A stretch of 64,000 nucleotides of DNA, taken from NCBI GenBank assembly GCA_023419375.1, contig JAEZYD010000056.1, forward strand, positions 1 through 64,000, written 5' to 3'. The position numbers and the translations under genes are program-made. Positions 53,370-62,620 of the stretch are shown piece by piece (the first letter of the stretch is position 1; every line of letters begins with the position of its first letter). The notes beneath the pieces were generated by a model, which did not search any database, was not told the DNA's origin, and worked only from the letters and a program-made list of their open reading frames with translations. Source of the stretch: Pseudomonadota bacterium (lineage in GTDB: Bacteria; Desulfobacterota; Desulfovibrionia; Desulfovibrionales; Desulfovibrionaceae).

Positions 53370-54653
53370 ATGAAACGTATTCGCTCGTTGTTTTTGGCAA
53401 TTTTCTGTATCTGCCTGTGCGCTGGCAGCGCGCTGGCGGCTCAGACCAATCTTACTTTTTACTTTCCCGTATCCGTGGGCGGGCCCATCACCAAGATAGT
53501 TGAGGGCATGACCCAGGAATTCATGAAAGAAAACCCGGATATCAAGATTACGCCTGTTTATTCGGGCAATTACCGCGATACGATCACCAAGGCCCTTACC
53601 GCCCAGCGCGGGGGCGAGCCGCCGCATGTGGCAGTGCTGCTCTCTACCGACATGTTCACTCTCATAGATGAAAACGCCATCGTTTCCTACGATGAAATTG
53701 TCGGCAAGGACAACATGGCCTTTACCAAGGATTACTTTCCCGGCTTCCTGCGCAACAGCCAGACCGAGGGCAAAACCTGGGGCATCCCCTTCCAGCGCTC
53801 GACCATCGTGATGTACTGGAACAAGGAGATGTTCAAGGAAGCTGGCCTTGATCCTGAAAAAGGCCCCGCCACATGGCAGGAACTGGTCGAAATGGGCAAA
53901 AAGCTCACCAAGAAGGACGAATCCGGCAAGGTCACCCAGTGGGGCGTTGCCATCCCCAGCACCGGCTATGCCTACTGGATGCTCCAGGCCCTTGCCATCA
54001 CCAACGGCGTTGAGCTGATGAACGATGCGGGCAACAAGGTCTTTTTCGACAATCCCAAGAACATCGAAGCCCTCCAGTTCCTCACCGATCTGGCCTACAA
54101 GTACGAAGTTTCGCCCAAGGGCACCATTGACTGGTCCACCACGCCCCGCGATTTCTTTGAACGCAAAACCGCCATCATGTGGACCACCACCGGCAACCTC
54201 ACCAACGTGCGCACCAACGCCAAGTTCCCCTTCGGCGTGGGCATGCTGCCCGCCAATACCCGCCTTGGCTCGCCCACCGGCGGCGGCAACTTCTACATTT
54301 TCAAAAACTCCACGCCCGAAGAACGCAAGGCCGCCGTCAAGTTTGTGCAGTGGATGACCACCGCCGAACGCGCTGCCCAGTGGGGCATTGATACCGGCTA
54401 TGTGGCCGTGCGCCCCGATGCCTGGAAGACCGAACGCATGGAAACCTACGTGAAGGGCTTTCCCTATGCCGCCGTGGCCCGCGATCAGCTGGCCCACGCC
54501 GTGCCGGAGCTCTCCACCCACGAGAACCAGCGTGTGACCAAGGCTCTGGACGACGCCATTCAGGCCGCCGTCAACGGCTCCAAAAAGCCTGACGCCGCCC
54601 TCAAGGATGCCCAGCGCGAAGCTGACCGCATCCTGCGCCGTTACCAGAAGTAA
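53370..54653 (+). CDS. ugpB: sn-Glycerol-3-phosphate-type substrate-binding protein
   Basis: A 427-residue periplasmic binding protein of the extracellular solute-binding family 1. A signal peptide covers residues 1-24 (cleavage after SALAA). FYFPVSVGGPITKIVEGMTQEF and YSGNYRDT-KALTAQRGGEPP are the recognisable UgpB-like stretches, as is STDMFTLIDENAI. It should deliver glycerol 3-phosphate or glycerophosphodiesters to the permease. GAGGAG lies six bases before the ATG. A terminator-like hairpin follows, which probably makes this protein more abundant than the membrane subunits. Confidence 0.9.
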   Translation: MKRIRSLFLAIFCICLCAGSALAAQTNLTFYFPVSVGGPITKIVEGMTQEFMKENPDIKITPVYSGNYRDTITKALTAQRGGEPPHVAVLLSTDMFTLIDENAIVSYDEIVGKDNMAFTKDYFPGFLRNSQTEGKTWGIPFQRSTIVMYWNKEMFKEAGLDPEKGPATWQELVEMGKKLTKKDESGKVTQWGVAIPSTGYAYWMLQALAITNGVELMNDAGNKVFFDNPKNIEALQFLTDLAYKYEVSPKGTIDWSTTPRDFFERKTAIMWTTTGNLTNVRTNAKFPFGVGMLPANTRLGSPTGGGNFYIFKNSTPEERKAAVKFVQWMTTAERAAQWGIDTGYVAVRPDAWKTERMETYVKGFPYAAVARDQLAHAVPELSTHENQRVTKALDDAIQAAVNGSKKPDAALKDAQREADRILRRYQK

Positions 54654-54664
54654 ACAAGCATTGC

Positions 54665-54699
54665 GCTGCCAGGGGGGATTGCCCCTCTGGCAGCTTTTT
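54665..54699 (+). terminator. Intra-operon attenuating terminator between ugpB and ugpA
   Basis: GCTGCCAG (54665-54672) pairs with CTGGCAGC (54687-54694), with GGGG/CCCC extending the stem, then TTTTT. It lies 11 bases after the ugpB stop and 30 before ugpA, so it probably acts as a partial terminator or as a 3' end protecting ugpB mRNA. Confidence 0.8.
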
Positions 54700-54729
54700 C
54701 GATTCAATCAGACGCAAGAGAGCAGCCTT

Positions 54730-55614
54730 ATGTTCAAACCGGAAACCATGCGGCAAATCAACGCATGGCTGCTTTTACTCCCCGGCTTTGCCCTGGTGGT
54801 GACGTTTACGCACTATCCTGCGGTGAGCACGTTTATCCACAGCTTTTTTATGGATGGCCGGGGGGGAGCGCCTGCCCAGTTCGTAGGGCTTGAGCAGTAC
54901 CGCTATCTGCTGGACGACGAGGTTTTTCTCAAGTCGCTGCGCAACAACATCATCTTTGCCTGCTGCACCATCCCCTGCTCCATGTCGCTGGCCATGCTCA
55001 TGGCCTTTCTGGTCAATGCGCGGCTGAAGGGGCAGGCATTTCTGCGGCTATGCTACTTTGTGCCCACAGTGCTGCCCATGATCGCCGTGGCCAACATCTG
55101 GCTGTTTTTTTATACGCCAGATTACGGCCTGCTTGAGCAGCTGCGCTTTTTTCTGGGCGCGACAACGGGCATCAACTGGCTTGGCAGCGAGCAGACAGCC
55201 CTGTTCTGCGTTATCAGCGTTGCGGTGTGGAAGGACGCGGGATTTTTTATGATTTTTTATCTCGCGGCCTTGCAGCAAATCCCGCCCAGCCTCGGGGAAG
55301 CGGCCATGCTTGAAGGGGCCTCCCGCGCCTACTATTACCGCCGCGTAGTCATTCCCCTGCTCATGCCCACGACGCTTTTTGTGCTTATCAACGCCACCAT
55401 CAACGCCTTTCGCATGGTGGATCATCTGTTTGTGCTCACGCAGGGCGGCCCCAACAACGCCACCTCGCTGCTGCTCTACTACATTTACGAAACCAGCTTC
55501 AAGTTCTGGGATACGGGCTACGGCGCAACGCTGACCATGGTGCTGCTGGGCTTTCTTGGTTTTGCCGCCTTTGTGCAGTTTGGCATCATTGAAAAAAGGG
55601 TGCACTACAGATGA
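54730..55614 (+). CDS. ugpA: Glycerol-3-phosphate ABC transporter permease
   Basis: A 294-residue inner-membrane permease with six membrane segments beginning at AWLLLLPGFALVVTF. The EAA loop is LGEAAMLEGASRAYYYRRVVIPLLMPT. The N-terminal layout is that of UgpA/MalF-like sugar permeases. The ATG at 54730 has a weak AGAGAG site; the frame is open upstream but overlaps ugpB. Its end overlaps ugpE by four bases (ATGA). Confidence 0.9.
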   Translation: MFKPETMRQINAWLLLLPGFALVVTFTHYPAVSTFIHSFFMDGRGGAPAQFVGLEQYRYLLDDEVFLKSLRNNIIFACCTIPCSMSLAMLMAFLVNARLKGQAFLRLCYFVPTVLPMIAVANIWLFFYTPDYGLLEQLRFFLGATTGINWLGSEQTALFCVISVAVWKDAGFFMIFYLAALQQIPPSLGEAAMLEGASRAYYYRRVVIPLLMPTTLFVLINATINAFRMVDHLFVLTQGGPNNATSLLLYYIYETSFKFWDTGYGATLTMVLLGFLGFAAFVQFGIIEKRVHYR

Positions 55615-56447
55615 ACGAACAGCGCAATATGTACGACAGCCGCGGGTTTTCTCGCGTGCTGGACACCACCGCCGCCTGGATGCTTGCCATTCTGTGGGCC
55701 TTGCCCCTTTTTTACGCCATCTGGACAGCCTTTCACCCGGCGGAGTTTTCTACCCGGTTCAGCCTGACTGCGCCGCTGACGCTCGAAAACTTTGCCAATG
55801 CCTGGAAGGCCGCGCCCTTTGCCCGCTATTTTGTCAATACCATCATGCTGGTCACGCTGACCACGGGCATGCAGCTTGTGCTCTGCACTCTGGCAGCCTA
55901 CGCCTTTGCCCGGTACGACTTCAAGGGCAAGGGCATTGCCTTTGCGCTTATTCTTATGCAGCTCATGATCATGCCCGATGTGCTGGTGGTGGAAAACTAT
56001 TCCACCATGTCCAAGATCGGCGTGCTCGATTCCACCCTTGCCATCAGCCTGCCCTACATGGCCTCGGCCTTTGGCATTTTTCTGCTGCGCCAGACCTTCA
56101 AGAGCGTGCCGAAAGAACTGGAGGAAGCCGCCGCAGTGGAGGGGGCCAATACCCTGCAAGTGCTCTGGCATGTGTACGTGCCGCTGGCCAAGCCTACCTA
56201 CGCGGCCTATGCGCTGGTTTCCATCAGCACGCACTGGAACAACTTTCTCTGGCCGCTCATTGTGACCAATTCCGTCAATTCCCGCCCTCTGACCGTTGGC
56301 TTGCAGATATTCTCGGCTACGGAACAGGGCGTGGACTGGACAATCATCACCGCTGCCACGCTTATGACCTCAGGCCCGCTGCTGGTGGCGTTCTTGCTGT
56401 TCCAGCGGCAGTTTGTACAGTCGTTCATGCGGGCTGGCATCAAGTAG
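55611..56447 (+). CDS. ugpE: Glycerol-3-phosphate ABC transporter permease
   Basis: A 278-residue second permease subunit, the UgpE/MalG type, with six membrane segments. The EAA loop is ELEEAAAVEGANTLQVLWHVYVPLAKPT and the C-terminus LLFQRQFVQSFMRAGIK is typical of the group. It is translationally coupled to ugpA through an ATGA overlap and ends the operon at a terminator. Confidence 0.92.
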   Translation: MNEQRNMYDSRGFSRVLDTTAAWMLAILWALPLFYAIWTAFHPAEFSTRFSLTAPLTLENFANAWKAAPFARYFVNTIMLVTLTTGMQLVLCTLAAYAFARYDFKGKGIAFALILMQLMIMPDVLVVENYSTMSKIGVLDSTLAISLPYMASAFGIFLLRQTFKSVPKELEEAAAVEGANTLQVLWHVYVPLAKPTYAAYALVSISTHWNNFLWPLIVTNSVNSRPLTVGLQIFSATEQGVDWTIITAATLMTSGPLLVAFLLFQRQFVQSFMRAGIK

Positions 56448-56482
56448 GCCGCACGCAGCAGTCACGCGCGAACCTCGCAATT

Positions 56483-56524
56483 AAAAAACCCCAGCGGTTG
56501 CTGTTTTGCAGCCGCTGGGGTTTT
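56483..56524 (+). terminator. Bidirectional terminator between ugpE and ttrA
   Basis: AACCCCAGCGG (56487-56497) pairs with CCGCTGGGGTT (56512-56522), with an inner TTGC/GCAG pairing. A run of A precedes and a run of T follows, so it can end both the ugp and the convergent ttr operons. Confidence 0.9.
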
Positions 56525-56543
56525 ACTTTTATAACTGTGTCAA

Positions 56544-59500
56544 TCAGGCCAGTTTTTCCAACCGAAGAGGAATGCCCTGGCGCACGGCGCTGCCGGAATC
56601 ACTTTCTGTCAGGGCAGAAAAGCCCTTGCGGCTGGGATCATCCGGCACAAGGTCATTGAGGTTGACGCCAGCGGCTGCCCCCTTGAGCGCAGGAATACGC
56701 TCGCCGTTTACCAGAATATCCCCAGCGCCCAAGGCCTTGTGTCCAAAGCCGTGTTCTATCCCCACAACACCGCGCATGATGCCATCCGTTACCGTGGCCT
56801 GCGCCGTTTCCGAACCTCCGGGCGTGACCAGACGCACCATGTCCCCGTGCCTGATGCCCAGAGCCTGCGCGTCATCCCTGTGCACCAACACCATATTGGT
56901 CGGCTTGATGGATCGCAGACGCGGCGAAATGATTGCGTAGGAATTTATGAGGTTGGATTTGAAGGAAACCATGAGCAAGGGATACTCTTTGTCAGACCAG
57001 CGCGAACGCAAGGAGGTGCCGTCCACAAACTCCGCATCGCGCAGCCGGGGAATACCGCTGTAATGTCTGCCTGTCTGTGAATGCACAGCAGCGGCAGCTT
57101 CCTCATTATAAATGCACATGGCCCGCGTCCAGCGGCTTTTGGTCGCGTCGCCATCGTAGCTTTCGCTGGCAGGCTCGTAGCGCCCGCCACGACTGTAAAG
57201 GCAGGCCACCGGCCCCTGCTCTTCGGGCTGAAGCACAGTGGCAATGTCGGCCATGATGCGCCCAATGCCCGAGAGTTTTACGTCCTGCTCTGTAGGAGAA
57301 GGCAAAGTTTTACCCTTGAAAAAGGCCATATTGGCTGCAAGGCGCAAATAATAATCCTGCGGCGTGTGCAGCGGATGCAAGACACCTGCGGCATCAGGAA
57401 TGGCCTTGTCGCCAAAGCCGGGCAAATTCATTCGTTTGGCGGCCTCAATCAAAAACAGCTCCATGCAGACGGGCTGGCCGGTGGCCGATTTTTGCTGGCG
57501 CGGCTCAATGGCAGGCCAGCGCGCCGTGGACATACGCGTGAGCACGCCGCTCCACGCCTCTGCAAAACCGCCCCATACCTCGTACAGACAGGGATCAGGC
57601 ACGAGGTAGTCCGCATAGGCATTGGTTTCGTTATGGAAAGCGTCAATGCCCACAATGAGGGGCAGATCCTTGGGGTCTTTCAGCTTGGCATCCAGCGCGC
57701 GTTTGAGCCCGCCGTGACCGTAAATCACGTTGCCCGTCCAGTTAATCCAACACTTGAATGTAAAGGGATAGCCGTTGGCGTGCCCCAACAGGTGTTCTGC
57801 GGGCAGATTTGGCGCAGTGAGCGGAAACCACGGCATATCTGCCGGATACGGGTTTTGCCCTGCCTCGACCCTTTGCCTGTAGGCTGTGGATTTTTCGTAG
57901 GCAGCCTTGCAGCGGTTGGCCGGAAAGCCTTTTGGTTCCTTTTTGCCCGGAAAATCAGCGAGGTTATAGCGCGGCCCCGAAAAAGCCGGGTTATGGAAAT
58001 TACCGGGGGCAACACACAAGCCCCCCTTGGCGTTAAGATTGCCGATGAGGGTGTTGAGCGTCAGCACCGCAAAGGTGGCATTCATGCCGGTAGCTGTCAT
58101 CATGCCGCCGTGGGCGTCCGCCACCGCCTTCTTGCCGTGAGCGGTAAACTCGCGCGCCAGACCAATGATGGTTTCGCTGGCAACGCCGCACAGGGCCGCG
58201 TATTCCTCAATAGAATGCGACAGCGCTTCTTCTTTAAGAAGTTGCAAAGTTGTGGCTGCCTGAACCCGGGCACCATCTGGCAGTGTGATTTCGCCGCTAA
58301 AAAACAATTCGGCTTCGGCGCATTTGTCGGCGGGCATCACTTGGCCACCGGGCGAAAGCACAAGCGCCTCGCCCGGCAGGGGTTTACCATCCGGCCCTTT
58401 GCTCTCGGCCTGCGGGGGCATACGCAGTATCTTGCCCTGCCCTGAACCAGAAAGGCACACTAGGTGGGTTGCGTTGGAAAAGGCGGCTTCTCCTGCATCT
58501 GTAGCGGCCTTGAGCGTGGGACGGCAAAGGAACTGCGCGTCATAACGCTCATTTTCCAGTATCCAGCGTATCATGCCCAGGGCCAGCGCCACATCCATAT
58601 CGGGCCGCACCGGAATCCATCGGGCCTTGTCGCGCACGGCGTCAGTGGTGGAGAGGCGCAATACCGGATCCACCACGGCATAGTGCAACTTGCCGTTGGT
58701 GCGGGCCTCGGCCACCATGCGGGCAGAATGCTTGAAAGGATTGCCAGCCTGAGCGGGCGCAGTGCCCCAGAAAAGGGCAAATTCGCAGTTTTCAAAATCC
58801 GGCTTGCCGTGGGCGTTTGTAGCCAGATCATTCAGTACAAGGCCTGAACCCATGCGGAACGACAGCCCACAGTATGCACCGTGCTTGCCGAAATTGCGCG
58901 TACCATAAGACTGCACCCCAAACCGCTGAAAGAAAAACCGCTCACGGCCATCATCCAGAGCATAGGTCAGCAGCAGCCGATTGGAGTGAGGCCCGAATTC
59001 CGGGTGCTGGGGATTGGCCGGGCCGGGCGTTTCGCGGATGGCCCGCAGCCCGTCAACATGGCCCTCCCCAAACAGGTTGCCGCCTTCAACCACTTCTTCA
59101 ACAAGCTGTTCAAAAGGAATGGTCTTCCAGCGGCCTTCGCCGCGCTTGCCCACCCGCTTGAGGCAATGGGTAATGCGAAAAGGGCTCGCAGAGGCGTCAA
59201 TCATGGCAGCGCCGCGCCCGCAGACGGTAGAACGGCGCTCATGCCCTGTGGGTTCGGCATCTCCCGCTCCTCTGGCAGAAAGCCCGCGCAGCGCCTCGCT
59301 CACAGACATGCTCATGGGCACGGCGTGCGATGCGGAAAGCGGGTTGTACGGATTGCCCGCAACACGAACTACCTTGTCCTGCGCTTCGTCAATATGCAGA
59401 CGCACGCCGCACATGGTGCAGCAGCCCCAGCAATGGTTAAAAGCAACGCGGCTGCCCTTGCCCAATGCCAGCGTGCCGTCTTCTGCCACAGTAAATTCCG

Positions 59501-59666
59501 GCGGCAGGGCATTCTTGTTGATGGGGTCGCGCACCGGCTCGCCGGCGGTACCGCTCACAATACCGTTAAGAATTTTTTTCCCCGCACCGGCAGTGGCGGC
59601 GGCCACTGCGCTTGCGCCAAGAATCGCCGCGCCTGCGCCAATAAGCTTGCGTTTTTTAGTATCCAT
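56544..59666 (-). CDS. ttrA: Molybdopterin oxidoreductase, tetrathionate reductase subunit A-like
   Basis: A 1040-residue molybdoenzyme of the DMSO-reductase family. The N-terminus looks like a Tat-type signal (KKRKLIGAGAAILGAS). The [4Fe-4S] ligands are Cys79, Cys82 and Cys86 (CWGCCTMCGVRL) with a distant Cys in STVCGRGAA; the molybdenum ligand is probably the Cys in GAYCGLSFRMGSG. Length and these segments match TtrA (about 1020) rather than the shorter polysulfide or nitrate enzymes. Electrons would come through TtrB from TtrC and menaquinol. Arsenate or selenate reductase relatives are possible. It is the last gene of ttrBCA. Confidence 0.82.
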   Translation of the reverse strand: MDTKKRKLIGAGAAILGASAVAAATAGAGKKILNGIVSGTAGEPVRDPINKNALPPEFTVAEDGTLALGKGSRVAFNHCWGCCTMCGVRLHIDEAQDKVVRVAGNPYNPLSASHAVPMSMSVSEALRGLSARGAGDAEPTGHERRSTVCGRGAAMIDASASPFRITHCLKRVGKRGEGRWKTIPFEQLVEEVVEGGNLFGEGHVDGLRAIRETPGPANPQHPEFGPHSNRLLLTYALDDGRERFFFQRFGVQSYGTRNFGKHGAYCGLSFRMGSGLVLNDLATNAHGKPDFENCEFALFWGTAPAQAGNPFKHSARMVAEARTNGKLHYAVVDPVLRLSTTDAVRDKARWIPVRPDMDVALALGMIRWILENERYDAQFLCRPTLKAATDAGEAAFSNATHLVCLSGSGQGKILRMPPQAESKGPDGKPLPGEALVLSPGGQVMPADKCAEAELFFSGEITLPDGARVQAATTLQLLKEEALSHSIEEYAALCGVASETIIGLAREFTAHGKKAVADAHGGMMTATGMNATFAVLTLNTLIGNLNAKGGLCVAPGNFHNPAFSGPRYNLADFPGKKEPKGFPANRCKAAYEKSTAYRQRVEAGQNPYPADMPWFPLTAPNLPAEHLLGHANGYPFTFKCWINWTGNVIYGHGGLKRALDAKLKDPKDLPLIVGIDAFHNETNAYADYLVPDPCLYEVWGGFAEAWSGVLTRMSTARWPAIEPRQQKSATGQPVCMELFLIEAAKRMNLPGFGDKAIPDAAGVLHPLHTPQDYYLRLAANMAFFKGKTLPSPTEQDVKLSGIGRIMADIATVLQPEEQGPVACLYSRGGRYEPASESYDGDATKSRWTRAMCIYNEEAAAAVHSQTGRHYSGIPRLRDAEFVDGTSLRSRWSDKEYPLLMVSFKSNLINSYAIISPRLRSIKPTNMVLVHRDDAQALGIRHGDMVRLVTPGGSETAQATVTDGIMRGVVGIEHGFGHKALGAGDILVNGERIPALKGAAAGVNLNDLVPDDPSRKGFSALTESDSGSAVRQGIPLRLEKLA

Positions 59667-59688
59667 CGGCGTATCCGTTCAATTTAAT

Positions 59689-60671
59689 TTAAGCCCTGGA
59701 AGAGGAAGGCAGCACAACCGGCAAAACCGTTGCCAGAACAACCAGCAGGCCAATGGTGCCACCAAAAGCGGCCAGCGCATCCAGCGAGAGCAGGTCGGCA
59801 AAGGCTTCACGCGCGGGATACAAGGAAGCATTGCGCCCGAATATTTCGCCCATGTGGACAATCTTCCACAACAACAAAATGGCAGAAAGGAGCGCGAACG
59901 ATCCTCTGGCCGCAAGGCGGGCCAAACTGGCGCTGCCGAGCAGCAAGGTGCAGAGGGCCAGCAGTGCCATTATGGCCTCCGGCGCATGCCACCACATATC
60001 CACAAAGGCGGCATAGCCACGCGGAGCCCGCACCAGCAGGGCCAGCACTGCGCACAGCAGGTTCAGCATCAGGCAGACGCCGCCAGCCTTCAGCAAAAAA
60101 ACTGCATGCTTGCCGCCACGTTCAAAATCGTCAAACCGCAACCGTAGCCAGATCAGCAAACTAAGCCCGCTGGCGGCTATAATGCCCGCTGCCGTCAATA
60201 CCAATGACGACCAGTAATCGGCCCAGAGCGCCCGCCCTACACAGGCCCGTACCTCGCCTGTGGCGTAGGCCAGGGCCAAAAAACCAAGACACACGGCCGC
60301 AAGTGCAGCGCCGCGGTTGACCGGCTGTTCTTTGCCGCTCTGCCAAACCAGAACCAGAGCGCACAGAAAGCACAAGGGCAAAATGTAGGCTCCCCAGGCT
60401 GTCCAGGAGCTGAAGGAAGGATGGCAGCGAATTCCCACACGCGCAAAGGCTGTTCAAGCGGCACAAACACGCCCAAAAGGCCGCAGGCCAATGAGCTGAT
60501 AGCAGCTACGGCAAGAACATATACCATGAATGGCTTTGCCCGGCGCAAAACGGCAATCCCCGCACCAAGGGTGCTGACGCCGCCTGCAAGGATCATGGTC
60601 AGGGCCAGCGGCTCCCAGGCGCCCCACTCCGGCGCATTGACAAATGGCACAAGATCTATGATTTCTCGCAT
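59689..60671 (-). pseudogene. ttrC: NrfD/TtrC-like membrane subunit, frameshifted
   Basis: The reading frame of a polytopic NrfD-type quinol dehydrogenase subunit is split. The N-terminal part runs from ATG 60671 (MREIIDLVPFVNAPEWGAWEPLA) to RVWEFAA; the rest continues in the -1 frame from CHPSFSSWTAWGAYILPL to the stop at 59689. The break is near 60423, where the minus strand reads GCTGCCATCC; one extra C would restore a continuous protein of about 328 residues. Both halves keep good membrane segments. It may be a recent mutation or a sequencing error. It would anchor TtrA and TtrB and oxidise menaquinol. Confidence 0.8.
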
Positions 60672-60672
60672 G

Positions 60673-61386
60673 CTAAGTCCTCTCCAGCGGTGTGATAGGC
60701 ATTGGCTGCGGAACGGTATCCGAGCGGGTAAAGCACCTGTCCAACCCAAGATAAAACACATGCGGATCTGTAGACTTGTCAGGATACAAAACGGCTATCC
60801 TGCCCTTGTATGCTGCCAGCATCTTGCTGACGGCACTCTGAGGATCGCGCAGATCGCCAAAAATCCGTGCGCCACCCACACAATTTTCTACACATGCAGG
60901 CAACAGCCCTGCGGCAGTGCGGTGGGCGCAAAAGGTGCACTTGTCAGCCGTGTGTGTTTCCCGGTTCAGAAACCGGGCGTCATACGGGCAGGCCTGCACG
61001 CAGAATCCACAGCCGATGCAGGTTGTGGCATCAATCAGCACCATGCCGTCAGCCCGCTTGAATGTGGCTCCCACCGGGCATACAGGCACGCACGGAGGGG
61101 TTTCGCAATGATTGCAGAGGCGGGGAATAACGGCCACGGACGGTTCTCTGTTCTCGGCAGGAACTCCAATCATGGCATACTCGCTGACCGTGGTACGAAA
61201 ATTCCCCAGGGGCACGGCGTTTTCTGCTCCGCATGTAACTGTGCACGACTGGCAGCCAATACAGCGCCGCAAGTCAATCACCATGGCGTATCGGGATTTA
61301 CTCTCGCCTGCCCCTGCAAGCGCCTGCCCCGGAAGTAGCGAGGCCGCGCTTACGCAGCAGAGAGAAAGGAATGTTCGACGTTGCAT
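60673..61386 (-). CDS. ttrB: Iron-sulfur electron transfer subunit, TtrB-like
   Basis: A 237-residue ferredoxin-like subunit. The N-terminus QRRTFLSLCCVSAAS is a Tat signal with twin arginines, so it is exported with TtrA. Four cysteine clusters follow: CIGCQSCTVTC, CNHCETPPCVPVC, CIGCGFCVQACP and CTFCAHRTAAGLLPAC. It passes electrons from the membrane subunit to TtrA. GGAGG lies four bases before the ATG at 61386. It is the first gene of the operon and its stop lies one base before the ttrC start. Confidence 0.9.
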   Translation of the reverse strand: MQRRTFLSLCCVSAASLLPGQALAGAGESKSRYAMVIDLRRCIGCQSCTVTCGAENAVPLGNFRTTVSEYAMIGVPAENREPSVAVIPRLCNHCETPPCVPVCPVGATFKRADGMVLIDATTCIGCGFCVQACPYDARFLNRETHTADKCTFCAHRTAAGLLPACVENCVGGARIFGDLRDPQSAVSKMLAAYKGRIAVLYPDKSTDPHVFYLGLDRCFTRSDTVPQPMPITPLERT

Positions 61387-61889
61387 CACGCCTCCAGTTT
61401 TTGCCGAAAGATATTCTGATTGCCGGGAAAAATGCCAATTTGCAGTTTACAAACCGCATCTGCCGCATAACAATATTAGTTTAGTCTTGTATGGATGAGA
61501 GGTTGCCGTGTCAACATTGGTATTTTGTGCACAATCATGTCGCAAAAAACGTTAATATTGCGTTAATATTGATTCAGCGTTCAGCGTGTACAATTATGTA
61601 CTCATTGAACGACTTGTTTTTTCGCAATATAGCTGTTTTTTCAGCTAGATATTCAAGAGCCGCCAATTGGGGTTCAAGTGAAAGCTGATGTAACTGGTGG
61701 CTGCAACCTTGTGATGTTGGGCGCAGGCGTGGCACTATGCTCCGCCCCTGTATGTATTTTTTGGTGGAACATCCACGTGATACCCCTTGTGGTGTGCGGG
61801 CCTTGAAGCATATGCTGAAAGTGACCAAAAGCCTGGCTGCTGTGCGGTCAGACTCGCTTTTCAAACAGAGTAACCCACAGGAGGGTTCC
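61387..61889 (+). promoter_or_regulatory. Divergent control region: ttr operon / cytochrome c
   Basis: About 500 bases without a gene. Two tandem repeats stand out: CGTTAATATTG twice with no gap (61550-61571) and TTCAGCG twice (61573-61586). Their position about 165 bases from ttrB and 305 from the cytochrome gene suits activator binding. No TtrSR-like regulator gene lies in the window. Confidence 0.45.
61550..61571 (+). repeat. Tandem 11-bp repeat
   Basis: Two exact adjacent copies of CGTTAATATTG. The unit is close to one helical turn, so two protein subunits would bind the same face. Confidence 0.8.
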
Positions 61890-62198
61890 ATGACCTTTTC
61901 TGCTAACTCACTGAAAATTCTTTTGGCTGCCGGGCTGGTGCTGGCTGGCACTGCTGTTGCCGCGCAGGACAGCGCGGGTACAGGGCAGGAGATGTACAAC
62001 AAGCTGTGCTCGGGCTGTCATTCGGCCACTCCTGCGGCAATGAAGGGCAAACCTGTGGAGGCACTGGTGGCAGGAATGGAAAGGGTCAAAAACCTGAACA
62101 ATGCCACAGGTGCCGCTGCCCGTATGCAACAGACGGTGCAGGGCCTGACCCCCGCGCAGATGAAGGACATTGCGACGTATCTTAACCAGATGAAATAA
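61890..62198 (+). CDS. Periplasmic monohaem cytochrome c (c553 type)
   Basis: A 102-residue class-I cytochrome c. Residues 1-25 are a signal peptide (LLAAGLVLAGTAVAA). The single haem site is CSGCH, about 15 residues into the mature protein, and the distal Met ligand is probably the one in a late helix (MQQTVQGLTPAQMKDIATYL). Size and pattern match Desulfovibrio cytochrome c553, an electron carrier linked to formate dehydrogenase and other periplasmic enzymes. GGAGGG precedes the ATG. It may serve the divergent Ttr-like reductase; that is only suggested by position. Confidence 0.9.
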   Translation: MTFSANSLKILLAAGLVLAGTAVAAQDSAGTGQEMYNKLCSGCHSATPAAMKGKPVEALVAGMERVKNLNNATGAAARMQQTVQGLTPAQMKDIATYLNQMK

Positions 62199-62233
62199 CG
62201 TTAATCGCAGCAAAGTATCAGGCTGATATTCTG

Positions 62234-62261
62234 GCAGCCCCGGCACAGTGACCGGGGCTGC
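62234..62261 (+). terminator. Hairpin after cytochrome c gene
   Basis: GCAGCCCCGG (62234-62243) pairs perfectly with CCGGGGCTGC (62252-62261), but the T run is poor (TCTGG). It may be a weak terminator or mRNA 3' end. Confidence 0.55.
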
Positions 62262-62336
62262 TCTGGTGCAACGGCAAAATTGCGCTTGCAATACGCTGAA
62301 TAACAGGGCATATAGCTGCCTGTGCTACGCTGTTTC

Positions 62337-62412
62337 GGGCAGTTAGCTCAGTTGGTTGAGCACCGCCCTTACAAGGCGGGGGCCACAGGTTCAAGTCCTG
62401 TACTGCCCACCA
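62337..62412 (+). tRNA. tRNA-Val (anticodon TAC)
   Basis: A 76-base tRNA with encoded CCA. The acceptor stem GGGCAGT (62337-62343) pairs with ACTGCCC (62402-62408). The anticodon arm is CCGCC/GGCGG around CTTACAA, giving TAC. The T-arm GGTTCAAGTCC is standard. Content after the gene changes sharply to AT-rich sequence and IS fragments, suggesting its 3' end served as an attachment site. Confidence 0.96.
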
Positions 62413-62419
62413 AATATGA

Positions 62420-62457
62420 AAGGGGTTATCCTAAAAAGGATGACCCCTTATTTTTTT
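62420..62457 (+). terminator. Terminator after tRNA-Val
   Basis: AAGGGGTTATCC (62420-62431) pairs with GGATGACCCCTT (62438-62449) allowing one G-T pair, then ATTTTTTT. Confidence 0.9.
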
Positions 62458-62551
62458 GGGCACATGGTTTGGGCACATGAAGGCGTGATGTCGGGGAAGG
62501 ATTCAATGGCCGCTCTTCGCGATGCCCGCAGAACACAAAACATGGCGGCAG

Positions 62552-62620
62552 GATACAAACCAACGGCGACCGCGCAGTTCGTTGAGCTGGCTAACTCCAG
62601 AAGAATTCCGAGAAAAGAAT
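62552..62620 (+). pseudogene. IS3-type transposase remnant (C-terminal end)
   Basis: About 23 codons translate as a degraded version of the IS3 OrfB tail: RRPRSSLSWLTPEEFREKN, compared with the usual RPHSSLGYLTPEEF. No start or upstream transposase part is found. It is a fossil fragment beside the tRNA. Confidence 0.6.
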
